A DNA stretch of 64,000 bases from positions 289,906,000 through 289,969,999 of the forward strand of contig NC_133770.1 in assembly GCF_003597395.2 (NCBI RefSeq). Reading direction: 5' to 3'. Positions 24,213 through 35,199 of this stretch are shown here, one piece after another. The translations under genes and the position numbers were made by a program. Numbering within the stretch: position 1 is the stretch's first letter; the number at the start of each line of letters is the position of its first letter. Source of the stretch: Chelonoidis abingdonii. Lineage: Eukaryota > Chordata > Testudines > Testudinidae. The notes under the pieces were generated by a model. The model made no database searches, was not told where the DNA came from, and was given only the letters and a program-made list of their open reading frames with translations.

Positions 24213-24609
24213 GGGTGTATCAGGGTGAATAACTGGCCCTAGATGCTCAACCAGGCAACTTCAGGAAGGGACTGAACTTAAAGAGTGTCCTCTCTACACC
24301 ACCAGGAACAGCAACATAAGCCGGAAGCTACTGAACTGGCTCCAGACTGCCTCTGCTGCCATATCCCTACCAACCAGGACACCACATAGTGTGGAAAGGG
24401 TAACCTACTCCTTTAACAGGAGGTAGGGGAAGAAGCACTGTTTGGGGGGAGGGGAAATCAGCAGACACTGTCCCAACCCAGTCACCTCTATCCCATCTTT
24501 GGGACAATCTGCCCCTTTAAGAGTACTCTTCCTATGTTGGTGGATGGCACTGACCTAGGTCCTGCCTACATGTCAGATGATGGCTCTGTATCTTCTTGGC
24601 AGTGAGCTC

Positions 24610-24990
24610 TCCTCTGTTTATTTTACACTGTGGCCAACACGTTCAGACTGGAGTGCAAAAAGTGAGGCACCAAAACCAATATTTAGGGACCTGAATAAAT
24701 AGCTGGATTTTCTCAGCCACTTCTGTGGGTGCTTGGCACCACAGCAAATCAGACTGTTTGCTTCCATGCCTAAATATTGGTTTCTGTGGCCAATGCTAGG
24801 CATTTATGCTTGCAAATGTTGCCCACCACGTGCATCTGCTTACATTTCTCTTCTTGTCTATTTGTTTTGCAGATGTGCCTATAGGCCTCCAGTGAGAGGA
24901 GGGCTGCCATTGTGCTAAATGCTATACAAACACATAGCAAGAGACAGTTCCTGCCCTGAAGAGCTCACTGTTTCCATAGACAAGGCAGAC
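24610..24990. repeat. Old amniote repeats (self-complementary segment and SINE tail)
   Basis: 'accaatatttaggg..cctaaatattggtt' forms an inverted pair at about 24672-24783. 'gtgctaaatgctatacaaacacatagcaagagacagttcctgccctgaagagc' at 24910-24965 is the MIR/CORE-like SINE 3' part. Confidence 0.45.
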
Positions 24991-25832
24991 AAAGCGTGGG
25001 AAGGAAAACAAGGGCTCAGAGCTTTCACCAATTTGGCAAAAATGTAAACATTTTGCAGAGACAGTCTGATTTCGTAAGTTCCCCTAGAACCCAGTAAGCC
25101 TGGTTTCCTGCCAATTCACCCACACAGCTGGCTGGCTGGCTGCTGGGGACACTGGAGCCACAGGTCAGGAGTAGCCTGCCAGGTGCAATGGCCCAGAACC
25201 CTTGGACTTCCATGGCTTACTTCAGATTACCAACTTTCAAAATCCTCTCTGAAGTGGAATCACCTTCCTCTGTAGTTCTGAGAAGTAACTTTCCAAGACT
25301 ACACATCAGGCCTGGGATTAGAACTCAGGTGTATCTGACACAAGCCAGCCCCCAACCTGTTAGACCACACTACTTCCCAAAAATCTTGGAGTTCTTGTAA
25401 CTTGAGGCATTGTGTCCTCTTATTAACTCTTCTAGACCCTTTTATTTGATGATCAAGCAATAAAAAGGATCAACCTTAGTTCCGGGAGTTTTGCAGATAA
25501 CCCAAGATGACTAAAATCATCTGTGTGGTATTTTGTCGTGGCCAGATTTGCCTTTATGCAATAGAGCGAGAGAAATTGACTGTTTCTTTAAAGCAAAGAA
25601 TGAAAGTAATGAAGGTTAAAGCAAATTATTAATCTTATGTTCAGCCAATCAAATTTTACAAGCCACATCATGACTGTGTCTGGATTGCCTATTACTCTGC
25701 ATTTGTAGGAGTTATAATATAAAATACCAATGGTGTGGAACGGAAATACCTTTCAGAGAGAGATGCCTTTCATTTCCTTTCACTCCGACTATGCATATCC
25801 ACTCATGATCAGGATGATGCTCAAAATATTAC

Positions 25833-25912
25833 CTGTGTGCATCAAGGATGTCTGTAAAGGCCTTCTGACTTTGGCAGTAAACTCATCTACTGGTGAGTCC
25901 TGTCCCATCTTG
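25833..25912 (-). CDS. Candidate exon (80 nt), unidentified protein
   Basis: Acceptor ...cttaatgatcaccctattcccag (good pyrimidine content) and donor GCACACAG|GTAATA. Phase 2 to phase 1, fully open: KMGQDSPVDEFTAKV followed by RRPLQTSLMHT. The phase-1 end fits both 22247-22329 and 15682-15814. It is the most upstream candidate for the minus-strand gene in this window. The link to the downstream exons is inference. Confidence 0.4.
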
Positions 25913-26542
25913 CTGGGAATAGGGTGATCATTAAGAGACATTAAATAAGAAAATATTTCCCCCTTTATCCTGGAATGACTAGCACATGTACACAAAGTGC
26001 TAAATGCAAAGACTGATGTTGTAATATGAATACTCTCTCTTTTGGCCTCCCAGGAGGACCATCCCATTTCCCTGTGGCTGTGCTTTGTTCTCATACTACC
26101 ACCATGTGACATGGAAATTCCATGTGGCTTATTGAATGGAAGTGTCATGTTGCAGTATTACATTTAAACTGCCTCTTCCCGTATGAGGAGAGAACTCTGA
26201 TAAGTAAGTTCCAGTGTCAGTAATAAGGACAGAGTGTTATGGTTAAATTCATTTTCCTTACAGGGCCGTTCTTCCCAATAATAATAATACTTCACACTTC
26301 TATGCTTCAAACACACCTGTGAAATTAACTGAATCTATTCTGCAGATAGAGAAATTAGGGTGCAGTGTGGTTAGGAAAATGGTAACAGATCATATGGAAG
26401 GAAATGGCAGAGATGAGACAAGAACCCAAGAGCTCTAACTTCCAGGCCTGTGTTGCAACCATTTGACAATGCTAAATTGAACCAAGGACCACAGTCATAG
26501 CAATCAAGGGCCAGAAGAGGGATCTGGCTGTGTCTTGCATGC

Positions 26543-27430
26543 TGTCATAGCTTTCCTGCTCAGATCTGAACCTTAGAGTTCAGAACATAAGATGCTAGCA
26601 TGAAACCTCCAAGCTTAATTACCAGCTTAGATCTGATATCGCTGCCACCAGACAGGAATTTCAGTGCCTGCCTCACTCTGGTCTCCCCAAAACCTTCCCT
26701 GGGGGACCCCAAGACTCAGATGCCCTGAGTCTCACAACAAAGGGAAATAACCCACTTCCCTTCTCCCTCTTTACCTCCTCCCAGTCTTCCCCTCCCTGGG
26801 TTACCCTGGAAGATTACTGTACTTAAACTCCTTCCTTGAATTAACAAGACAGATGAGGACAATTCACCTTCCCCTCCTCTCTTTTCCCTCCCACCATTCC
26901 CTGGTGAGCCTCCCAAGGCTCAATTTCCCCTGAAGCCCGGCCAACTAGGAAAAAAAATTCACAGGTCTTAACAGAAAGCTTATATTAAAAAGAAAGAAAA
27001 GACAATAACAAATTGGTCTTGTATCCAAGATTGCACAATATACAGGGTCTTGCTTAAAAAGAAAAACAGGAATAAACAGCCTTATTCAAAAAGAAATACA
27101 ATTTTAAAAACATTCCCAGCAACTACACACATGTAAAATACAAACAAAAACAATAATAAAGCCTATGTTTTTCTACCTTTGTTTCTCACCAACTTGGCAA
27201 ACAGAAAGAAGTTAGAAAACCTCGAAGTAAGAGAGATCCTCTCTCAGAGCCGAGAGAGCAAAGTAAGAGACACAGGACAAAGGCACCACACACCCAAAAA
27301 TTGCCATCCCGCCTCCCTGAGCTTTGAAAAATCCAGTTTCCTGATTGGTCCTCTGGTCAGGTGTTTGGTTCCCTTTGTTAACCCTTTACAGGTAAAAGAA
27401 ACATTAACCCTTAGCTATCTGTTTATGACA
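26543..27430 (-). mobile_element. Solo LTR, family A, copy 4 (full-length reference, 888 bp)
   Basis: Perfect 5-bp duplication catgc (26538-26542 and 27431-27435). Read on minus it starts TGTCATAAACAGATAGCTAAGG and ends GAAAGCTATGACA. It shows CCAAT near the start, an A/T-rich TATA region, and a long CT/GA-rich U5-like end. No gag/pol/env attached. This is the most intact copy for comparing the others. Confidence 0.9.
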
Positions 27431-27479
27431 CATGCGGCTGAAGCATTGGGATTCAGACACAGGATGGAGCAGCTGAGAA

Positions 27480-27965
27480 GAGGAATCAGAGGGACTACAC
27501 TCAGTTTAAGGCCAGAAGGGACGGCTGGATCATCTGGTGGTGGCCTGTGATACACAGGCCATCACACCACCCAGCACCCACACACTAAACCAACAACCGA
27601 AATGAGACCAAAGTGAATGAGACCCACATGAAACTAGACCATTATGTGCCACAGGCAGAGAGTAGGAGGGACTGAGGTGCATCAGTGTTCCAAGCTCCTG
27701 CAATGGCAGGGAAATGCTTAAATGAGATATGCCCAGATAATCCTGGTAAGTGACCCACATACTGCAGAGGAAAGTTACCCACCTCACCCCCAAGGTCGTT
27801 GCCAATTTGGTCAGGGGGAAATTCCTTCCTTCCCTTCTACATATTGGATCATATAAGCAAGAACCAGATGGCCAAACATCTCCAGTTATGGCCATTCCTA
27901 GTGCTTCAGAGGAAGGAGATATACAAACCTCCCAGAATACCCTTCCAATAGTAAAGTTCAATCAC
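27480..27965 (+). repeat. LINE-derived dispersed repeat (turtle 'AAGGCCAGAAGGGAC' type)
   Basis: 'ttaaggccagaagggac', 'cctgtgatacacaggcc' and 'ctgcagaggaaagttacccacctcacccccaaggtcgttgccaatttggtcagggggaaattccttcc' are the conserved blocks of a common reptilian repeat, probably a LINE 3' region. The same 'ctgtatatcacaggccacc' block occurs at 35.02-35.16 kb. The open frame on minus across it is not a gene. Confidence 0.6.
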
Positions 27966-27969
27966 TAGT

Positions 27970-29815
27970 TATCCAAGGAAAATTGGAAGCAGTTACTTGA
28001 GAGGCAAGACACTAGATCCCATTACAAGCCATTTGAACCAGCTTGTATCTCATAGTAATACAGGTATATAAACAAAGAAGTTTCTTACAGTTTTTCTTCT
28101 ATTAGTGCAATGATTAGTTCTTCTCTCAAAAGTGCTGCCCAACAGGAGTAAAATGAACACATCATAAAGGCTACAAGGGGTCATCTCTGGTTTAGACACA
28201 AGATACCAGATTGACTTGATTTCACTGATTTGTGGAACAGGGAGAATATCTCAAAATAGTATGATTTAAATGTATGTGACTAGCCTTTAAAAATATCCAC
28301 AACCCCATAATTTAGCGGAGCCATAAAACAAATTCAAAAGGGTGTAAGACTTTAGAAGTGGGATCCACATCCAAACTTGACCAAAGTTTGAGGGTGTTTG
28401 GATCTGAGGGGATGGGGTTCAGATCCTATGAAAAAAACATTGTGCACTGCCAGCAAGAAACGAGATGTGTTGGTTTGGCAAAAAGCAAAATATTGAATAT
28501 TTATCAGGTCTTCTGCATTTTTTTTTTTAAATTTACGAAGAGAAAATTGGTAATTTCCTAAAGAACAAGTGAAGTAAAAACTGCTGGAGTAGATTATGCT
28601 GAGAAGGTGTAACACTGTTTAAACACCAGGATTGACAGCATGGATATAACACAGAATAGAGCATCAAAACAAGAAGTCATAACTACCGTCTGAGCTGAAG
28701 GAATACCTAGGAATACATAGCAGGCCAGCCCATGGACAGGAAACTATTTGGTGCTGGTACATTATAATGTATGCCACTGCTTTCCATCAAAATCCCAGGA
28801 TGTCTTCCATTGGTGTATTAGTGGGATTCAAACTTATATTAGCCCTAGAAGCCCAAGGAAGAGTTTAGGGGAGTATGTAATAAAATGACTAGAGTACCCA
28901 GGTACTACTTCCCTCTAATGCTTTTGTGTTGTGTGGGTCTCCTGTAGGCAGCAGCTCTGCACATAAAAAAATCATTCCAGTCAAAGAAACACTTAGGCAG
29001 TGAAACTTTACTGTTGATGTGCACAGCTTCCAAAACTAAGGACACCACAACAGCATAGCACTTCCTCCAAGATCTAACTGCCTATACACTCAGTTACAGA
29101 GAATTTGTGAAACCTTGGATAGCACCTCTGAATTCCCACTGCAGGTGAAGTTGAAACATCTAATTGTAAGTCTAGGCAGCAATATCCAAAGTGAGCTGAG
29201 AATGTGCATATTGTCAGACTCAGATAATTTTAAGGTTTGAAAGAGCTTCTTCAAAAATCATTAAATACTAAATGAAACAAACTGAAGTGGGAAAGTCAGC
29301 AACAGGTTTAAGTATAGAGAATCTGCCAGCATGGGAAAATTTACATCAGTTCTCTTATTATTTGAAAGAAAATCAAATGGATTTAATCACAGTGCCCAAG
29401 TTATTATTAGTGCACATTATGTTTCATTCCTTTCGTTCTCTCTACTTTGGAGTAATTTGTACTATGATTGTGTTATATTTTGATTCCTCTGCATACTCTA
29501 TAGACACATCCTTCCTACTTCCTAAATGACTCTCTAACACAAAATGAAAACTTTGTAAAGAGAAAAATATGTGAAAACATTAAATTTGACAAATTTCCCC
29601 AAGATACAACATTCCTCTTCATTTCTGATTTGTTGTGATACTGTTGCAATCAGATATCCCTCCTTTGAAGCTGTGTCCTTGTTTCAAACTTTGAGCTACA
29701 TGCAGTACTATCGTAACTCTGCAACAGTACTTCACACACACTGTAGCCTCACTGCTGGGTGCAGTGGCTCTGTTTGCAATCCTGATTCAGCTGGCACAGC
29801 TAAGGAGATCAATAC
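27970..29815. other. No gene seen
   Basis: AT-rich sequence with short open frames and no supported splice sites or named repeats, apart from a short old palindromic piece near 28350-28400. Confidence 0.45.
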
Positions 29816-29819
29816 CTAG

Positions 29820-30536
29820 TGTAGCAGAGCTCTAAGCTTGTCCCCATGGGTCCCATGCTTCCAGGCAGTTTATGCCAGATTTAGAGGCTCACTGCAACCC
29901 TCCATGTAGACCTTCTCTCTCTCTAGGGCCAGGGTTACAGTCTACTGAGCCCTTTTCATCCTAAACTAGCAAGGAGGTTGGTGAGAGTCTCTGTTGCTCC
30001 TATGGCCTCATACCAAAACAGTTTAGCCTCCTGTCCTGACAGGCACATGACTTCCCTTCCCAGGAGGTGTTTCTGTAGTGGTGGGAACCCAGGCCCACCC
30101 TCTACTCCAGGTTCTGGCCCAGGGACCCCTAGTGGTAGCAGCTGTTGGCAGCCAACCTTTCACTACCAGAGTTGCTACATTTTCCCTGGACCACTTCCCC
30201 ACAGGTCTCCTGCTTCTCCCATCTTCACCCTTACCAATGACATGAGCATGTCTTCATTAACCAACCCTTCAGCTATACTTCTTTTCCTCCAACTCTCCTC
30301 TGCCAGACTGGAGAGAGCCCTTTTGTAGTATCAGAGGGGCCTTAATTAGAGTCAGGTGGTCACATTAGCTTACTGGCCTCACCTGACTCTTAGCAGGTTA
30401 ATTGGAGTCAGGTGTTCTCATTAGCCTGAAGCAGCCCCAGCTCTGGTCAGTCAGGGAACAGAAAACTGTTAATCCAGTGGCCAGTATATCTGCCTTCTGC
30501 AACTCCGCTGTACCCAGCTGGCCTGGGTCTATCACA
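29820..30536 (-). mobile_element. Solo LTR, family B (717 bp, 4-bp duplication)
   Basis: On minus it starts TGTGATAGACCCAGGCCAGC and ends ...CTGCTACA, with a 4-bp duplication CTAG at 29816-29819 and 30537-30540. TG...CA ends and a 4-bp duplication fit a gammaretrovirus-like LTR, different from family A (5 bp). A TATA-like 'ctacaaaagggctc' lies near 30320. No internal coding region is present. Confidence 0.65.
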
Positions 30537-31727
30537 CTAGGTAGAAAATGTTAAGGAGCAGCTAGGAAAGCAACAGGGAACCTCTGGTTCAAAAGCTGTA
30601 TGCTTGTGCTTATACAGCTTGATCCCATGAGGAGTTGATCATCTTAAGATCACATTGACATCAGTGGGAGTTGAGGATGCTCAGCATTGTTGGGGAGGAG
30701 ATTAGAACCTTTCAGGATCAAGCTTGTGATTTGCTGTGCTGCCAAGCATTCATCAGGCTCACACAGCAAGCTTACTGGCCCTCTTTTCATCTGACAGCAG
30801 TGAATGTGCTTTTTCTAGTGGGGGCAGGGAGGGTGTTTTATACTGTGTGAGGGCTGAGGGAGAGGCTGTAGGACATGCAATCTGTACTCAGTGTGGAGCT
30901 GGTGGTACAAGCAAAGCTACCTAGCAAGCAATAGAGTGAGACCATGGATAGGAGCATGGGGAAGCTGTGTGTGGCATGAAACAAGAGGAGTAGGTTGCTC
31001 AAAGACCATGATAATGAGTGTGGTATAAAACTTCAGATGGCTGGCATGTGAGTGAGACACTGTTCCTATGGTTAGAGGAGAGGCTGTGTAGGAGTTTTCT
31101 GATGTTGGAAGGGAGGGTCTGGTTCTTCCTAGAACGGAAGCAGGTTGTGGGGAGTATTGCGCTGTGCAGGAAGCCAGAGTGGAATAAAGCCTGGGATGTG
31201 GGTATACCTGAGGGAGAGGGGAGCTTGGGAGAAGAAATATTGTGGCACTGAAGAGAGGAGATGAGGAAGAGGAGGGCAATTGTGCTTGAGGGATACAGGT
31301 CTATTTGCTATCTGAACTATCATCTTTGATTAGATTTGGTTCACTTCCTTTAACGGTTTCCTGACTCTGGATCCCTACACTGCAGTAAGTGGTGCTGATG
31401 ATTGAGTAGCTGTCCCTCTGAGTCACTACAGACCCATTTCCCTAGGCCACTATAGTGATAAAGGTGCTATCTTTTGGTCAGAGACTCTCACCATTAGGGG
31501 CACAAGAGTTAACCTCGGTATCCTGGCCACAATTAAGCTTGTGTAATTGCATCCTCCCTCCCCTTTGCAATTGGCTGCTAAACTATTCAGTGCAGCATTG
31601 GGACAATGTTTGAAAAGTGTTTCACCCAGACAAAAGTGCATTTTGGTGGCAGAGTAAGTGACCTCTGTGTGTAGTTTGTATATCAACTGAAGTTGTATAA
31701 AATATTTTAGGAAGAATAGACTATGTT

Positions 31728-31915
31728 GGGGACGAGGGATAGCTCAGTGGTTTGAGCATTAGCCTGCTTAACCCAGGGTTATGAATTCAATCCTTAAGGG
31801 GCCCATTTAGGGATCTGGGGCAAAAATCAATCTGGGGATTCAGTCCTGCTTTGAGTAGGGGGCTGGACTAGATGACTTTCTGAGGTCCCTTCCAACCCTG
31901 ACATTCTGTGAGTGT
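31728..31915 (+). mobile_element. tRNA-derived turtle SINE with CR1-like tail
   Basis: The tRNA-like head 'gggatagctcagtggtttgagcattagcctgcttaacccagggttatgaattcaatcc' has a recognisable A-box (tagctcagtgg) and a decayed B-box. It is followed by 'gggccatttagggatctggggcaaaaatcaa' and a CR1-type end, 'cctgctttgagtagggggctggactagatgactttctgaggtcccttccaaccctgacattctgtga'. It is a SINE, not a functional tRNA gene. Confidence 0.9.
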
Positions 31916-32084
31916 TGACAGCTGTCCCCTAGGCCATCACATCACTTTGCAGCACCCCCAATGAACTCATATGAGCACTTGAGTTCTGAAAGCTGGTAGG
32001 GCCTTTAGTTCATTGGCTTTTTTGCCATTCCCTTTGGAAACCTACTAGAATCAACTCTAGTTTGTAAAGTCCTTGTGACAGGGA

Positions 32085-32175
32085 CTGTCTCTTTGTTCTG
32101 TATTTGTACAGCACCTAGCAAAATTGAGTCCTGGTCCATGGTCAGGGCCTCTAGGTTTGCTACAATAAAACAAAT
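32085..32175. repeat. MIR/CORE-like SINE fragment
   Basis: 'ttgtacagcacctagcaaaattgagtcctggtccatggtcagggcctctaggtttgctacaataaaac' matches the SINE 3' block seen elsewhere in the window. Confidence 0.65.
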
Positions 32176-32179
32176 AAAT

Positions 32180-34700
32180 AAGCCCTCCTACCATCCACTC
32201 TGTTCTACTTGGCCTCTCTATTTCTCCACCTTCCTCTTCCCAGCTGTTCCAAGAGACTTTATTCACTCAAGGTGCTGAGTGATGTTTTCAGTCTGCTTCA
32301 ACTTGTCTCTTGGCTCTTACCAGCTGGGTAAGTCTGATTTTGCTGGTGGCTCAGTGGATAAGCTTTTGGGCAGATTACTTTCCTAGGCTCCACTCATCAT
32401 TGGCTACCTGGAAGACAAACAGTGTTTCTGCTTGATGATGTAAAGGCAGACTTAAAGATGTTGACAATGAGCTAGTACATTTCAAGGATACTTGTTCTCA
32501 AGAGCTCAGATCTATGGCAGACAGCTTGCATCTTTCCTGATTGTTATTAAATTGTGCAGCACTGCCATGCATTTAATTAACTGGATGATTCCACAAGAAA
32601 GTGTTCAAAAATGCCTTTCCCTGTATTAAACTGGCTCTAAAGGAGCCACTTCTGACCACTCTTTGCTTACCCAGTCTGTAAGAGAAACTGTTTAGACAGC
32701 AAACCAGTGATCATAGCACTACTGATGTTGCAAAGCTTATAACCTAACATTAGACACAAGAGCTTACAGTTTCTGATAGTTGAGGGGGACATGAAGTCAT
32801 GGAAAAAGCAAGCAATTAGCTCAAAATTAAGTGCAGTATGGTTGGGCAGAGAATAGTTGCAATGCCATAAAACCAATGCAGAGCTATCTGAGGGTACAGA
32901 CCCATCAGCACAGAATTTGAGGTCATTACAGGAACAATCTCCTGAGAGGTCACCATAAAAGTGACTTTAGTGTAAAGCCGTCAATAAAACAGTTGCCACA
33001 ATGCTATTTTTAAAGGATTGCTTGATTTTAAAATCAAAATTGATCAACAGGTGGCCTTCAGTTTTCATTCATCTATCTAAAGCACTTATCTGGCCCTTGT
33101 TACCACATTATCTGAGTAACTCATAATCTTTAAGATATTTATCCTCACCTCACCCCACCTCAGTGAAGTAGGACTGTACTATTATCTTGATTTCAAAGTT
33201 CCACAAGGCTCCTATCCACATCTTCAGGCACCTAAATAACTTTTAAAAATCTGGACCTCAGTGACTTGCCCAGATCCCACAGAAAGTTAGCAGCTGAGCT
33301 ACAAATTTAAATCAGGTCTCCCAAATCCCTAAGCTGGAGCTCTAGCAACCAGTCCATTCCTCCTATCTAATACAGTAATTTATAAGATACAAAATAAAAT
33401 ATGCCCTTTGTTCTAGGGTGGCATTTGACCAAGTACATGTAGCATGGAGAAAACTGAGTAGTCTCCAAAAGATGTTACAAATCATGCAGAAATAGAATAT
33501 GGCTTTAAAGCTCATCAAAAATATTACTCCATAAATAAGTCTCTCTCTACTACGGAGAGGGGAAAAAGCCTCTGAGAAATACTGCCTCTTTAGACAACCT
33601 GTTAATAAGTCTGTCTCTCCCCATAGCTCTCACACAAAACTTTTATAATTGCAAGCAGAACCCAAATGGCTGACAGGTGTACTCAACCATCCAATTTACT
33701 ACACCCAATTAGGCCCAACAGAATCCCTCATAAAAGTGGAGCCAGCAGCATTCTGAGATCTCTAGGTTCATGGATGGTTACTCTCATACACTATTTGTAA
33801 GGTTCTTCTCACCCTCTCAGGGTAGTATCAAATGTCTCATAAACACCAATGTTTCCTGCTATAGCCCAGTACAGAGTTCTTCTAAGCAGCCCAAAAGTTC
33901 TTTTTGACATACCAACCTGAATATGACCACTAGATCTTTTTGGGGGGAGGAAATATGAGTTTCTTTGATGTAAATTCATCAAGATGTAGCTAATCCCACC
34001 TCATCACTCAACTTGCTTGTCGTGCCTTTTTCATTTATCCTCTCTTGGTCTGTTGTGTGTTCCTAGACTGAGTAAGCTTTTAAGGGAAAGGGCCTGTGCT
34101 TTCATGTTCACAAAAGCCATTGGTGAACTTCCAATCTATTCATCAGACTGCAGCTTGAATCCTACCAAATGCATAATCTGTCCCAGGAAGACCCACTCAG
34201 CTTGTTTGAAGATCGTTCTGGCATGTATTGCATTACATTCTCTAAGTGGCTTGACTGGCTCCAAGGCTGCCTTTATACCAAGTGAGGCCTGGCATTCCCT
34301 AATGGAGCTTATCTGAAGGGGAATGATATAGGATACGAAAATATTAGGGTCTTGAACCTACTCCTCTTTCTCTGCCCTGGCTACATTAAGTGTAAATAAA
34401 TGATCCCCTCGTGACTGCATTAATTGAAACCCACATTACAGCATTTTTTGGCCTCGCATGATTCTCTTTAAACTTCTTGCTTCCATTTTAGGTAAACTTA
34501 GTAGAAGGTCTCTATAAAGAAAGTTATTGAGCCTCTATAATCTTCTACCAAACGCTGATCTATAAGACTTAATAACATACACGTAGGCAGGAGGTCAAAT
34601 CTTATAATATTGTCAGTACCAGTTCAGGAGTTTAGAGTTGTTTTCTCTCTCAGAAAATTAAAATAATCATCCGAGCGGATGGAAGGAAAGAAGGAAGATA
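32180..34700. other. No gene seen
   Basis: Short open frames only. A degraded MIR-like fragment (gtgacttgcccagatcccacagaaagttagcagctgagc) lies at 33260-33300. Confidence 0.45.
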
Positions 34701-34711
34701 GCAGGAAAGAT

Positions 34712-34945
34712 TGTGTGGTAGAGGAACTGGATTGTTAATTGGAAGATCTGCATTCAATTCCTAGCTCTATCAGTCTTTCTGTGTGACACTTGAACAAGTT
34801 ATTTAATTTCTCTGTGCCTCAGTTCCCCATGTGTAAAACTAGGATAATAATACTTCCTTTTCACCTGTCTGATGTGCTTCAAGTCTTTGGGGCAGAAATT
34901 GCTTCTCACTATGTGTTTGTTTGGTATCTAGTACAAAAGGGCCCT
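34712..34945 (+). repeat. MIR/CORE-like SINE
   Basis: 'gaagatctgcattcaattcctagctctatcag', 'acaagttatttaatttctctgtgcctcagttccccatgtgtaaaactaggataataatacttcc' and a tail 'tctttggggcagaaattgc'. Confidence 0.8.
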
Positions 34946-35019
34946 AATCTCTGACCTAATACCAATAGAAAATAACAGACACATACAGCTACAAATCAGA
35001 TTATCTAATCTGACTTTCT

Positions 35020-35160
35020 GTATATCGCAGGCCACCTTTAGAGCTGGGCAGCTGGAGAGAGGCAGCTGCTGGCTGGGAGCCCAGCTCTGAAGGCAGCGCC
35101 GCCACCGGCAGCAGCTGTGCAGAAGTAAGGATGGCCTGGTCTGGTATATCACAGGCCACC
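35020..35160. mobile_element. GC-rich 107-bp insertion flanked by 17-nt direct repeats
   Basis: gtatatcgcaggccacc (35020-35036) and gtatatcacaggccacc (35144-35160) differ at one base and bracket a GC-rich insert (35037-35143) inside an older LINE-type repeat. The insert is nearly the same as 41596-41680 (gctgggcagctggagagagg, ctgggagcccagctctgaagg). A 17-nt duplication is more like LINE-mediated insertion than a DNA transposon. Confidence 0.6.
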
Positions 35161-35199
35161 AGCCGGACACCTCATACCAAGATCAACAACCAGAATTAG

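Noticed and set aside
31735..31800. tRNA-like sequence
   Set aside because: Head of a SINE, with mutated B-box and no intact cloverleaf; the copy at 62.1 kb is the same case.
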